Shown here: in pieces, positions 38,957-47,770 of the stretch
Position numbering within the stretch: the first letter of the stretch is position 1
How the letters are laid out: the number at the start of each line of letters is the position of its first letter
Assembly: GCF_000502835.1 (NCBI RefSeq)
Contig: NZ_AYVL01000005.1
Span: 235,955 to 299,954, forward strand
From: Mesorhizobium sp. LSJC280B00
Lineage (GTDB): Bacteria; Pseudomonadota; Alphaproteobacteria; Rhizobiales; Rhizobiaceae
Direction: 5' to 3'
Length of the DNA: 64,000 bases
The notes under the pieces: generated by a model
Told to the model about the DNA's origin: nothing
What the model saw: the letters and a program-made list of their open reading frames with translations, nothing else
Database searches by the model: none
Made by a program: the position numbers and the translations under genes

Positions 38957-40369
38957 ATGGGCGAATATGTCATCAAGCTGCCCGATGTCGGCGAAGGCGT
39001 AGCCGAGGCCGAGCTCGTCGAATGGCAGGTCAAGGTCGGCGATCTCGTGCGCGAGGATGCCGTGCTGGCCGCTGTCATGACCGACAAGGCGACGGTCGAA
39101 ATTCCTTCGCCCGTCGATGGCGAAATCGTCTGGTTGGGCGCCGAGATCGGCGACACGGTGGCGATCGGCTCGCCGATTGTCAGGTTGAAGGTGGCGGGCG
39201 AGGGCAATGTCAGGGATGCTGCGTCGCAGGCCACTGAGGCGGGCGCCAAGAATACCCCCACCGAGCGCAGTACCCCCACCCCTAACCCCTCCCCACAAGG
39301 GGGAGGGGGACGTGCCGCAACCTCCAAGGCCGAACCCGAGACCGCTCCACGATCATCTGAAAAAACACCAACGCATAAGGGACTAAGTGCGGCGGGTGGC
39401 GAATCCCCCTCTCCCTTGTGGGGAGGGGTTAGGGGTGGGGGTACTGCCGCCGGTGGGGGTACTGCGCGGACCTCCGGCGCGCCGCGTCCGGAGGGCGAAA
39501 AGCCACTGGCCTCACCGGCCGTCCGCTTGAGGGCGAAAGAGGCCGGCATCGACCTTCGGCAGGTCCCGGGAACCGGCCCGGCCGGCCGCATCCAGCATGA
39601 GGACATCGAGGCTTTCCTGGCGCGCGGACCTCTGCTCGCCAAGGTTTCCGGCCTTGCCCGCAACGAGGCGGTCGAGGACATCAAGATAGTCGGGCTCAGG
39701 CGAAAGATCGCCGAGAAGATGACGCTGGCCAAGTCGCGCATCCCGCATATCACCTATGTCGAGGAGATCGACGTCACCGCGCTCGAGGATTTGCGCGCCG
39801 CGCTCAACAAGGAGAAGCGGCCGGGCGGGAACAGGCCGAAGCTGACGCTGCTGCCGTTCTTGATGCGGGCGATGGTCAAGGCAATCGCCGACCAGCCCAA
39901 TGTCAACGCACTGTTCGACGACGAAGCCGGCATCGTCCACCAGCATGGCGGCGTCCATATCGGCATCGCCGCGCAGACGGCTTCCGGGCTGATGGTGCCC
40001 GTGGTCAAGCACGCCGAGGCGCGCGACATCTGGGACTGTGCAGCCGAGGTTGTCAGGCTGGCCGAGGCAGCAAAATCCGGCACGGCGACGCGCGACGAAC
40101 TCTCGGGATCGACCATCACCATCACTTCGCTGGGCGCCATGGGCGGCGTGGCGACGACGCCGGTGATCAATCATCCGGAAGTGGCGATCGTCGGCGTCAA
40201 CAAGATGATGGTGCGGCCGGTATGGGACGGTACCCAGTTCATCCCGCGCAAGATGATGAACCTGTCCTCCAGCTTCGACCACCGCGTCATCGACGGCTGG
40301 GACGCGGCGGTGTTCATCCAGCGGATAAAGACGCTGCTGGAAACGCCGGCGCTGATTTTTGTGGATTGA
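38957..40369 (+). CDS. bkdB: Branched-chain 2-oxoacid dehydrogenase E2 (dihydrolipoyl acyltransferase)
   Basis: A 470-residue E2. Lipoyl domain at residues 1-80 with lipoyl-lysine K44 in AVMTDKATVEIPSPVDG; peripheral subunit-binding domain at about 185-220 (SPAVRLRAKEAGIDL ... GPAGRIQHEDIEAFL); catalytic acyltransferase domain from about 240 with the active-site SSFDHRVIDGWDAAVF. The linker between the lipoyl and binding domains (about 81-184) is unusually long and Gly/Pro-rich because residues about 105-163 are encoded by a palindromic repeat. It starts 10 bases after bkdA2. Confidence 0.95.
   Translation: MGEYVIKLPDVGEGVAEAELVEWQVKVGDLVREDAVLAAVMTDKATVEIPSPVDGEIVWLGAEIGDTVAIGSPIVRLKVAGEGNVRDAASQATEAGAKNTPTERSTPTPNPSPQGGGGRAATSKAEPETAPRSSEKTPTHKGLSAAGGESPSPLWGGVRGGGTAAGGGTARTSGAPRPEGEKPLASPAVRLRAKEAGIDLRQVPGTGPAGRIQHEDIEAFLARGPLLAKVSGLARNEAVEDIKIVGLRRKIAEKMTLAKSRIPHITYVEEIDVTALEDLRAALNKEKRPGGNRPKLTLLPFLMRAMVKAIADQPNVNALFDDEAGIVHQHGGVHIGIAAQTASGLMVPVVKHAEARDIWDCAAEVVRLAEAAKSGTATRDELSGSTITITSLGAMGGVATTPVINHPEVAIVGVNKMMVRPVWDGTQFIPRKMMNLSSSFDHRVIDGWDAAVFIQRIKTLLETPALIFVD
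39270..39444. repeat. Family C palindromic repeat inside bkdB
   Basis: A 41-base arm (39270-39310, GTACCCCCACCCCTAACCCC ...) is repeated inverted at 39404-39444 with one mismatch, around a 93-base spacer. Each arm contains its own CCCCTTGTGGGG-like hairpin. The whole element is read in frame, giving TPTPNPSPQGGGG at one end and PSPLWGGVRGGG at the other. Extra TACCCCCA/TGGGGGTA words flank both sides (39253 and about 39452). Confidence 0.95.
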
Positions 40370-40424
40370 TGAGATGAACAGAGGATCGCAGGGGCGCGAG
40401 ATGAGAGCAGTAGCGATCCTTCGC

Positions 40425-40580
40425 GCCCCCCTCTGCCCTACCGGGCATCTCCCCCTCAAGGGGGGAGATCGGCCGTCATCCCGCCTTTCGCCAATCTCCA
40501 GCTTTGCAGGACTAAGCCGAACGCGAAAGCTGCCAATCTCCCCCCTTGAGGGGGAGATGTCCGGCAGGACAGAGGGGGGT
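40425..40580. repeat. Palindromic mosaic repeat, family A, copy 4 (inside the bkd operon)
   Basis: Left arm CCCCCCTCTGCCCTACCGGGC then ATCTCCCCCTCAAGGGGGGA; right arm AATCTCCCCCCTTGAGGGGG then GTCCGGCAGGAC. It lies in the 243-base gap between bkdB and the lipoamide dehydrogenase gene, co-directional genes of one pathway. Confidence 0.9.
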
Positions 40581-40612
40581 GCTGCCCCGCCGGCTCGTCG
40601 AACTAAGGTGCA

Positions 40613-42010
40613 ATGATGAAGGAAATCTCCTGCAAGCTGCTGGTCATCGGCGCCGGTCCGGGCGGCTATGTCTGTGCCATCCGCGCCGGGCAGCTTGGCA
40701 TCGACACAGTGATCGTCGAGGCAGGCAAACCGGGCGGCACTTGCCTCAATGTCGGCTGCATCCCGTCAAAGGCGCTGATCCATGCAGCCGAAGAGTTCGA
40801 AAAGCTCTCGCACATGGCCGGCGGCAAAAGTCCACTCGGCATAACGGTCGCGGCACCGTCGCTTGATCTCGCGGCGACCATTGCCTGGAAAGACGGCATC
40901 GTTAGCCGGCTGAACAACGGCGTCGCCGGCCTGCTGAAGAAAGCTGGCGTGAAGACGGTGCATGGCTGGGCGACATTTCGCGACGGCAAGACCGTTGCCG
41001 TCGAGACCGAGATCGGCATGCAGGTGATCCGAGCCGAAACTGTGGTGATAGCGACCGGCTCGGCGCCGGTAGATCTGCCATCGCTGCCGTTCGGCGGGCC
41101 GGTCATTTCGTCGACCGAGGCGCTGGCGCTGAGCGAAGTTCCGGAGAGGCTGGCGGTGGTCGGCGGCGGCTATATCGGGCTGGAACTCGGCATCGCCTTT
41201 GCCAAGCTGGGCGCCAAGGTGACCGTAGTCGAGGCGTTGCCGCGCGTGCTGGCGCAATATGATGCGGAACTGACCCGGCCGGTGGTGAAGCGGCTGGCCG
41301 AACTCGGCATCGAGGTGCTCGTGAACGCCAAGGCCAAGGGGCTGTCCACTAAGCGCGACGCGCTGCTGGTCGAGACGAATGGCGGCAAGAACGGCAAGAT
41401 TGCCGGCGACATGGTGCTGGTCACGGTCGGTCGCAAGCCGGTGACCGAAGGCTGGGGGTTGGAGCAGATCGACCTCGACATGGCCGGATCCTTCATCCGC
41501 ATCGACGACCAGTGCCGCAGCTCGATGCGTGGTATCTTTGCCATTGGCGACGTCACCGGCGAGCCGATGCTGGCGCACCGGGCCATGGCGCAAGGCGAAA
41601 TGGTCGCCGAGATCGTCGCCGGCCACAAGCGCAGCTGGGACAGACGAGCGATCCCGGCTGTCTGTTTCACCGATCCGGAGCTGGTCACCGCAGGCCTGTC
41701 GCCGGAGGAGGCCAAGACCCGTGGCGAGATCAAGGTCGGACTGTTTCCCTTCATCGCCAATGGCCGGGCGATGACGAAGTTGGGCGAGGACGGATTCGTC
41801 CGGGTAGTGGCGCGGGCGGACAACCATCTGGTGCTTGGCATTCAAGCCGTCGGCCAGGGCGTGTCGGAGCTGTCCACTGCGTTTGGGCTGGCGCTGGAGA
41901 TGGGTGCGACGCTGGAGGATATCGCCGGGACGATCCATGCCCATCCGACACAGGGCGAGGGTTTTCCGGAAGCGGCGCTGAAGGCGCTGGGGCGGGCGGT
42001 GCATGTCTGA
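40613..42010 (+). CDS. lpdV: Dihydrolipoamide dehydrogenase (E3) of the branched-chain complex
   Basis: A 465-residue flavoprotein disulfide reductase. FAD motif [20 protein letters not shown], redox Cys pair C44/C49 in [20 protein letters not shown] motif [20 protein letters not shown], second FAD motif [18 protein letters not shown], and the C-terminal His-Glu pair in [15 protein letters not shown]. It reoxidises the lipoyl groups of E2. Its position makes it the dedicated E3, separated from bkdB by a repeat. Confidence 0.95.
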   Translation: MMKEISCKLLVIGAGPGGYVCAIRAGQLGIDTVIVEAGKPGGTCLNVGCIPSKALIHAAEEFEKLSHMAGGKSPLGITVAAPSLDLAATIAWKDGIVSRLNNGVAGLLKKAGVKTVHGWATFRDGKTVAVETEIGMQVIRAETVVIATGSAPVDLPSLPFGGPVISSTEALALSEVPERLAVVGGGYIGLELGIAFAKLGAKVTVVEALPRVLAQYDAELTRPVVKRLAELGIEVLVNAKAKGLSTKRDALLVETNGGKNGKIAGDMVLVTVGRKPVTEGWGLEQIDLDMAGSFIRIDDQCRSSMRGIFAIGDVTGEPMLAHRAMAQGEMVAEIVAGHKRSWDRRAIPAVCFTDPELVTAGLSPEEAKTRGEIKVGLFPFIANGRAMTKLGEDGFVRVVARADNHLVLGIQAVGQGVSELSTAFGLALEMGATLEDIAGTIHAHPTQGEGFPEAALKALGRAVHV

Positions 42011-42020
42011 GGGCTCGCGC

Positions 42021-42172
42021 TCTCCCCCCTTGAGGGGGAGATGGCCGGCAGGCCAGAGGGGGTCGGTTCGACTGGATGCGACCTCCCTTGCGACAGATGG
42101 AGGTTGGCGCTCTACGCGAGGCGACCCCCTCTGTCGCCTTCGGCGACATCTCCCCCTCGAGGGGGGAGATTA
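42021..42172. repeat. Palindromic mosaic repeat, family A, copy 5
   Basis: CTCCCCCCTTGAGGGGGAGA followed by GGCCGGCAGGCC on the left; GTCGCCTTCGGCGAC and CTCCCCCTCGAGGGGGGAGA on the right. It fills the gap between two convergent stop codons (10 and 6 bases away). Confidence 0.9.
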
Positions 42173-42178
42173 CGCAGC

Positions 42179-43282
42179 TCACCCTGCAAGCCGGCTAACC
42201 ATTTCGTGCTGCGCATAGGCGCGGCCGAAGCGGTTGGCTAGGAAGGCGTCGAGGGCGATGTCCTCCTGCTTGATGAAGCCCCTGGCCGGCAAGCTGCCGT
42301 CGGCCAGCATGTCGAGCACCGCGCAGATGGCGGAGGCGGTGGTGATCTGGATGGCGCTGCGCACCGTTTCGCCGACGCGCTTGGCGTAGATCTTGTTGGC
42401 GTAGGTCTCTTGCAGCAGGCGGCCGTTCTTGCGGCCGCTGACGGTGACGAAGACGATGACCACGTCCTGCAGCGTCGCCGGCAGGGCGCTTTCGAAAATG
42501 TCCTTCAGCACGTCGCGGCGGTGGCGCAGGCCGAGGTCGTTGAGCAGCGCCTTCATGATCGCGGCATGGCCGGGATAGCGGATGGTGCGGTAGTTCAGCG
42601 TCCGCACTCTGCCTTTCAGCGTTTCGGCCAGCGTGCCCAGCCCGCCCGAGGTGTTGAACGCCTCGTAGGTGACGCCGTCGAGCGAGAATTCTTCACGCTC
42701 CTCCAGCGGCGGCACTTCGACAAGCTCGCCTTCGACGATCGCCTCGCACGGCTCGCAATATTCGTTGATGACGCCGTCGGTGCTCCAGGTCAGATTGTAG
42801 TTCAGCGCATTCGACGGGTATTGCGGCAGCGCGCCGACCCGCATGCGCACGCTTTCCAGCGTGTCGAAGCGGCTGGCGAGATCGTTGGCAACGATCGAGA
42901 TGAAGCCCGGCGCCAGCCCGCATTGCGGAATGAAGGCGCTGTTGCCGGAACGCGCCAGTTCCTTGACGCGCCTGGTGCTGACGACGTCCTCGGTCAGATC
43001 GAGATAATGCACGCCGGCACTGGCCGCCGCCTCGGCGATGCGCGTGGTCAGATGGAAGGGCGCGGCGCTGAGCACCGCGAACTTGCCGGCCAAGGCGGCT
43101 TCGAGCGTGCCGGCGGCTTCGATATCGAGTTCCAGCGTCTCGACCGTTTCAGACAGTTCGGCCGCGCCGAGCTGCGCCGCCGAGCGGTCGATGAGCGTGA
43201 CATGGTAGTCGCCCGTGGAAGCCAGCATCTCGGCAATGGTCGAGCCGATCTTGCCGGCGCCGACGACGATGATTTCCTTCAT
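42179..43282 (-). CDS. Saccharopine dehydrogenase-like oxidoreductase
   Basis: A 367-residue protein of the saccharopine dehydrogenase (Lys9-like) family: Rossmann start KEIIVVGAGKIGSTIAEML, FAVLSAAPFHLTTRIAEAAA, HYLDLTEDV, IPQCGLAPGFISIVANDLAS and the C-terminal SGGLGTLAETLKGRVRTLNY. The family includes saccharopine reductases and dehydrogenases of lysine metabolism and carboxynorspermidine synthases; which applies here is not settled by sequence. A divergent Lrp/AsnC regulator 123 bases away suggests amino-acid-responsive control, consistent with lysine catabolism. Confidence 0.82.
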   Translation of the reverse strand: MKEIIVVGAGKIGSTIAEMLASTGDYHVTLIDRSAAQLGAAELSETVETLELDIEAAGTLEAALAGKFAVLSAAPFHLTTRIAEAAASAGVHYLDLTEDVVSTRRVKELARSGNSAFIPQCGLAPGFISIVANDLASRFDTLESVRMRVGALPQYPSNALNYNLTWSTDGVINEYCEPCEAIVEGELVEVPPLEEREEFSLDGVTYEAFNTSGGLGTLAETLKGRVRTLNYRTIRYPGHAAIMKALLNDLGLRHRRDVLKDIFESALPATLQDVVIVFVTVSGRKNGRLLQETYANKIYAKRVGETVRSAIQITTASAICAVLDMLADGSLPARGFIKQEDIALDAFLANRFGRAYAQHEMVSRLAG

Positions 43283-43405
43283 GACCGGTCCCTCGCACCA
43301 ATGCTAAATTCACGGTTAGAATCGCAGCTTGCCTGTCGAAAGGAAGCGTGAGATTGTACGAAACGCAGCCTCTCTTTGGGCAATGTGCCGGTAAGGTTCG
43401 TCGAA

Positions 43406-43834
43406 ATGCTCAGCGATGCCGACCAGGCTCTGCTTTCCCTGCTGCGCACCAATGCGCGCGCCTCGACCGCCGAACTGGCGCGGCGGCTCGGCGTCTCACG
43501 AACAACGGTGCAAAGCCGGATCGAGCGGCTGGAACAGCGCGGCATCATCGCCGGCTACGGGGTCAGGCTGTTGCCGGATTACGAGCAGGGGCTGGTCAGG
43601 GCGCATGTCCTGCTCACCGTCACCCCCAAGCTTGCCGACAAGGTGGTGCGCAGCCTGCAGGCGCTGGCACCGGTTCGCACGCTGCACTCGGTCAGCGGCA
43701 ATTTCGATATGATCGTCATCGTCGAGGCGCCGTCGATCAGGGATCTCGACACGCTTCTCGACCAGATCGGCGCCATGGACGGAGTCGAGCGCACGTCGTC
43801 GTCGATCATCCTGTCGACGCGGATCGACCGCTGA
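43406..43834 (+). CDS. Lrp/AsnC-family transcriptional regulator
   Basis: A 142-residue protein with an N-terminal winged HTH (DADQALLSLLRTNARASTAE then LARRLGVSRTTVQSRIERLE) and a C-terminal RAM ligand-binding domain (VRAHVLLTVTPKLADKVVR, HSVSGNFDMIVIVEAPS). I chose the ATG with AAGG 10 bases upstream; TTG and GTG codons further upstream are in frame. It is divergent from the saccharopine-dehydrogenase-like gene, its probable target; the bkd operon 1.4 kb away is another possibility. Confidence 0.88.
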   Translation: MLSDADQALLSLLRTNARASTAELARRLGVSRTTVQSRIERLEQRGIIAGYGVRLLPDYEQGLVRAHVLLTVTPKLADKVVRSLQALAPVRTLHSVSGNFDMIVIVEAPSIRDLDTLLDQIGAMDGVERTSSSIILSTRIDR

Positions 43835-44192
43835 GCCGGCTGGTGTCGCGGGTCCAGACGCTGTCGGGACAGCGCCCCCCTCTCTGCCCTGCCGGGCATC
43901 TCCCCCTCCAGGGGGAGATTGGATGTCACCGCGGCTTTCGCCAATCTCCAAGGTGGCTGAATGGATGCTATCGGCGAAGCTGCCGATCTCCCCACTAGAG
44001 GGGGAGATGCCAAGTGATCGCAAAGAGGGCAGGACAGAGGGGGTCGCGAAGGATCACCAAGGGCGGTGATCGTTGTGGCGTTACCGCAGCAAAGCGATAT
44101 AGGCTTTCAAAATGTGGATCGATGGCGTGCAGCCGCCCCCTATCTCTCGCAGCACCGCGCGTTCACCCAAAGAACCTAGACAGGAGGCCTCC
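43835..44192. repeat. Gap with palindromic mosaic repeat, family A, copy 6
   Basis: The 358-base gap between the Lrp gene and RidA. The repeat occupies 43874-44046: left arm GCCCTGCCGGGC with ATCTCCCCCTCCAGGGGGAGA, right arm ATCTCCCCACTAGAGGGGGA. The right arm is interrupted by about 19 extra bases (near 44012-44030) before GGGCAGGACAGAGGGGG. The rest shows no gene; the RidA promoter probably lies there. Confidence 0.85.
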
Positions 44193-44558
44193 TTGCCCAA
44201 GCAGTGTTTTGGAAAATCCCATGTGCCGTTGTCGCCGGCGGTCAGGGCCGGCGATTTCGTCTATGTCTCAGGCCAGGTGCCGGTCGGCACAGACGGGCTG
44301 GTGGTCAAGGGCGGCATCGCCGAACAGACCGAGCAGGTGCTGTCGAACGTCAAGGCGGCACTGGCGCTGGCCGGCTGTACCCTCGACGACGTAGTCAAGA
44401 CGACGGTCTGGCTCGAAGACGCCCGCGATTTCGGCATTTTCAACACCGTCTATGCCAGGCATTTCCCGAAAGACCCGCCGGCGCGCACGACAGTGGAGTC
44501 GCGGCTGATGATCGACATCAAGATCGAGGTCGAGGCCGTTGCCTACAGGCCGGCCTGA
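44193..44558 (+). CDS. RidA/YjgF-family enamine/imine deaminase-like protein
   Basis: A 121-residue RidA-family protein: HVPLSPAVRAGDFVYVSGQV, EQTEQVLSNVKAALALAGC, DVVKTTVWLEDARDFGIFNT and the C-terminal PPARTTVESRLMIDIKIEVE, which includes the conserved Arg that binds carboxylates in active members. I start at a TTG five bases after a strong GGAGG; upstream ATGs in frame lack such a site. It is 22 bases upstream of the amidohydrolase gene and probably forms a two-gene operon for degrading an N-acyl or imino compound. Confidence 0.88.
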   Translation: MPKQCFGKSHVPLSPAVRAGDFVYVSGQVPVGTDGLVVKGGIAEQTEQVLSNVKAALALAGCTLDDVVKTTVWLEDARDFGIFNTVYARHFPKDPPARTTVESRLMIDIKIEVEAVAYRPA

Positions 44559-44580
44559 CGGGAAAGTGGAGACAGGCGCG

Positions 44581-45810
44581 ATGCAATTCGATCTCCTGAT
44601 AAAAGGCGGCCGCCTCATCGATCCGGCGTCCGGCCTCGACGCGCAGAGCGATCTGGCGATTGCCGACGGCCGTATCGCCGCGATCGACACCGAAATCCCC
44701 TTCGAACGTGCCGCCCGCGTCATCGATGCCACGGGCTCCATCGTCGCGCCGGGCCTGATCGACCTGCACAGCCATGTCTATTGGGGCGGCACGTCGCTCG
44801 GCGTCGATGCCGACCGGCTCGCCGCAAAGAGCGGCACCACCACCTTCATCGATGCCGGAAGTGCCGGCGCCGGCAATTTCCTCGGCTTTCGCCGCCACGT
44901 CATCGAGCGCTCGAAAGTCCGCATCCTGGCCTATGTCAACATTTCCTTTGCCGGCATATTCGGCTTCTCGCAGACCGTGGCGGTCGGCGAGTGTAGCGAT
45001 CTCCGGCTCTGCGAACCGCGCGAGACGGTAGCGGCGGCTCGCGAGCACGCGGACGTGGTTGTCGGCGTCAAGGTCCGCTCGGGTCGCCATGCCGGCGGCA
45101 CCAGCGGCATCGCGCCGGTCGATCTCGCGCTCGAAGCCGCCGACAAAGCCGGCCTGCCGCTGATGGCGCACATAGACGAGCCGCCGCCGGGCCGCTCGGA
45201 AGTGCTGCCGCGGCTGCGCAAGGGCGACATCCTCACCCACTGCTTCCGGCCGTTTCCCAACGCGCCGGTCTTCGCCTCGGGGGCGGTGCGGCCAGATATG
45301 CGGCTGGCGCGCGAGCGCGGCGTCATCTTCGACATCGGCCACGGCATGGGCTCGTTCGATTTCGAAGTGGCGAAAGCGATGCTCAGCGAGGGGCTGGCGC
45401 CGGACGTGATCAGCAGCGACGTGCATCTCTACTGCGTCGACGGGCCGGCCTTCGACATCCTGGTCTGCATGTCGAAGCTGCTGGCGCTCGGCATGCCGCT
45501 GGTCGAGGTGCTGCGCGCCGCCACGCAGCGCCCTGCCGAAGCGATCGCCAGGCCCGATCTCGGCAGGCTTGCGGTGGGTGCGGTCGGCGACATCGCGGTG
45601 TTGCGGCTGCGTCCGGGCCGCTTCACCTTTGTCGATTCGGTCGGCGCCTCGCTGGTCGCCGAGCAAAGGCTGGTCTCGGACGGAATCGTGGTCGGCGGCA
45701 GCTGGTGGCCGAACGAGGCGGTGGACGATCTCGGCGAGACCGAACGCTTCGAAGCGCATGCGCACGACACTCATGTCGATGTGGCGAGCCGGCATTTCGG
45801 GCGTGGGTGA
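44581..45810 (+). CDS. Metal-dependent amidohydrolase/deacetylase (COG3964-like)
   Basis: A 409-residue amidohydrolase-superfamily enzyme. N-terminal beta-sandwich FDLLIKGGRLIDPASGLDAQ; the first metal site is IVAPGLIDLHSHVYWGG; KVRSGRHAGGTSG probably holds the bridging Lys; later metal ligands are in PLMAHIDEPPPG, ILTHCFRPFPN and DVISSDVHLYCVDGP. Relatives include dihydroorotase-like and N-acetyl-amino-acid deacetylase enzymes; the substrate here is unknown. Pairing with RidA suggests product imine removal. Its stop codon forms the first bases of a family A repeat. Confidence 0.87.
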   Translation: MQFDLLIKGGRLIDPASGLDAQSDLAIADGRIAAIDTEIPFERAARVIDATGSIVAPGLIDLHSHVYWGGTSLGVDADRLAAKSGTTTFIDAGSAGAGNFLGFRRHVIERSKVRILAYVNISFAGIFGFSQTVAVGECSDLRLCEPRETVAAAREHADVVVGVKVRSGRHAGGTSGIAPVDLALEAADKAGLPLMAHIDEPPPGRSEVLPRLRKGDILTHCFRPFPNAPVFASGAVRPDMRLARERGVIFDIGHGMGSFDFEVAKAMLSEGLAPDVISSDVHLYCVDGPAFDILVCMSKLLALGMPLVEVLRAATQRPAEAIARPDLGRLAVGAVGDIAVLRLRPGRFTFVDSVGASLVAEQRLVSDGIVVGGSWWPNEAVDDLGETERFEAHAHDTHVDVASRHFGRG

Positions 45811-45962
45811 TCTCCCCCCTTGAGGGGGAGATGTCGCCGAAGGCGACAGAGGGGGTCGGTTCGACCGGGCTCGTCTTCCTGCAACGGATGGAGGTTGGCG
45901 CTCGACGCGCGGCGCCCCCCTCTGGCCTGCCGGCCATCTCCCCCTCAAGGGGGGAGATCGGC
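45808..45962. repeat. Palindromic mosaic repeat, family A, copy 7
   Basis: ATCTCCCCCCTTGAGGGGGA with GTCGCCGAAGGCGAC on the left; GGCCTGCCGGCC and CTCCCCCTCAAGGGGGGAGA on the right. It spans the whole convergent gap, from one stop codon to within three bases of the next. Confidence 0.92.
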
Positions 45963-45964
45963 CG

Positions 45965-47746
45965 TCACCGCCCCGGCGCTCCATAGACCGGCGTCGCAAT
46001 GCCTTCCATGCGCGCCTTGATCTGCAGCGCGACGTACTTCGAATAGAAGCGCGACAGCGCCAGATTGCCGCCGTGGAACCACAGCGCTTCCTGTGCCGTC
46101 GGCTTCCACATGTTGCGCAATTCGCCTTGCCACGGACCCGGGTCGCCTTTCACGCCCGAGCCAATCCCCCAGCACGGGCCGACCTTGTCGGCGACTTCGC
46201 GCGAGACGATCGCCGCCACGGTTTCGTTCATCGAGAGATAGCCGGTGCAGGCGATGATTGCGTCGGCCGCCAGTTCGGTGCCGTCGTCGAAGAGGATGCC
46301 TGTCTGCGTCAGCGACTTGATCCCGACGCCACTGCGGATGCCGATCTCGCCGTCGATGATCAGGTCGCAAGCGCCGACATCGATGTAGAAGCCCGAGCCG
46401 GTGCGGTAGGCCTTCATCAGGAGCCCGGTCTCGTCGTCGCCGAAATCGATGGCGAAGCCGGCGCCGCGCAAGCGATCGTAGAAGGCCGCGTCGCGCGCCT
46501 TGATGATGTCGTAAAGCGCCCGCTGGCCTTGCGGCAGCAGCGCGAACGGCGTCGAGGCGACGATCATGTCCGCTTTCTCGGTGGTGATGCCGCGGGCCAG
46601 CGCCTTTTCCGAAAAGATCTCGAAACCGATCTCCATCAGCGTGTCCGACTTGACCACCGTCGTCGGCGAGCGCTGGACCATGGTCACCTCGGCGCCGCTC
46701 TCCCAGAGGTCGACGCTGACGTCATGGCCGGAACTTGCCGCGCCGATGACGGCGACCTTCTTGCCGCGGAATTTTTCGCCGCTGGAATACTGGCTGGAAT
46801 GCAGGATTTCGCCGTCGAAGACCTCGGCGCCCGGCAGGTCGATGCGCCTGGGCGGGCCATAAGCACCGGTTGCAAAGACGATGTGCTTCGGCTTTAGCGT
46901 GATGCGCTCGCCGGCGCGGTCGAGCTCGACCGTCCAGACCTTTTCGGTCTCGTCATAGGACGCGCTGACGCATGTCGTGGAGGTCCAGTAGTTGAGCTCC
47001 ATGACGCGCGTATACATCTCCAGCCAGTCGCCCATCTTGTCCTTGGGCGTGAACACCGGCCAGTTCTCGGGAAACGGGATGTAGGGCAGATGGTCGTACC
47101 AGACCGGGTCGTGCAGCACGAGCGAGCGGTAGCGATTGCGCCAGGAATCGCCGGCCTGGGTGTTCTTCTCGATGACGATGGCCGGCACGCCCAATTGCCT
47201 GAGCCGCGCCCCCAGCATGATGCCGCCCTGGCCGCCGCCGATAACCAGGCAGTAGGGCTGTTGGCTAACGCCGAGGTCACGCGCCTCGCGGCGCCTCGCC
47301 TCCAGCCAGGTTTCGCGTTCCGGGTCTGCCTTGTGGCGGACACCCAGCGGCCGCGCCGGGCCCTTGCGCTCCTCCAACCCCTTGAGATCGCTCATCGCCG
47401 TAAACAGCGTCCGGCATTTGCCGTCCCTGAGGCGCATGACGCCTTGACCCCACGCCGATGACGTCTCGAAGCTGAACCAGGCTTCGATCATGCCCTCGTC
47501 CGAAGTCGCTTCGCCGCTGAGCTGCCATCGGGCAGGCTTTGTCGTTGCCAGCGTCGCCGCCAGCATGTCGCGGATCGCGGCGCGGCCTTCCATCGTCTTG
47601 ATGTTCCAGGTGAAGGTCAAGAGATCGCGCCAGTAGCAGTCCTCGACGAACAGGTTGATTGCGGCCTCGACGTCGCCGGCCTCGAGTGCTCGCGCAAAAG
47701 AACCAAGCCAGGTGGCCGCCTGTTTCGTCGGTGCGATGTCGAGCAT
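45965..47746 (-). CDS. Flavin-containing monooxygenase with N-terminal SnoaL-like domain
   Basis: A 593-residue protein. Residues about 10-125 form a SnoaL/NTF2-like domain (FARALEAGDVEAAINLFVED, WRDLLTFTWNIKTMEGRAA). An FMO domain follows: FAD motif CLVIGGGQGGIMLGARLRQL (about 167-186), the FMO-type HDPVWYDHLPYIPFPENW, and NADPH motif KVAVIGAASSGHDVSVDLW. Such two-domain enzymes hydroxylate small amines, indoles or ketones; substrate not known. Convergent with the amidohydrolase gene across a repeat. Confidence 0.88.
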   Translation of the reverse strand: MLDIAPTKQAATWLGSFARALEAGDVEAAINLFVEDCYWRDLLTFTWNIKTMEGRAAIRDMLAATLATTKPARWQLSGEATSDEGMIEAWFSFETSSAWGQGVMRLRDGKCRTLFTAMSDLKGLEERKGPARPLGVRHKADPERETWLEARRREARDLGVSQQPYCLVIGGGQGGIMLGARLRQLGVPAIVIEKNTQAGDSWRNRYRSLVLHDPVWYDHLPYIPFPENWPVFTPKDKMGDWLEMYTRVMELNYWTSTTCVSASYDETEKVWTVELDRAGERITLKPKHIVFATGAYGPPRRIDLPGAEVFDGEILHSSQYSSGEKFRGKKVAVIGAASSGHDVSVDLWESGAEVTMVQRSPTTVVKSDTLMEIGFEIFSEKALARGITTEKADMIVASTPFALLPQGQRALYDIIKARDAAFYDRLRGAGFAIDFGDDETGLLMKAYRTGSGFYIDVGACDLIIDGEIGIRSGVGIKSLTQTGILFDDGTELAADAIIACTGYLSMNETVAAIVSREVADKVGPCWGIGSGVKGDPGPWQGELRNMWKPTAQEALWFHGGNLALSRFYSKYVALQIKARMEGIATPVYGAPGR

Positions 47747-47770
47747 CTGTCTTCCCTAACTTCCAGTGAC

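Noticed and set aside
44518-45999. Open frame of about 493 codons antisense to the amidohydrolase
   Set aside because: Starts within a palindromic repeat and mirrors a recognised gene.
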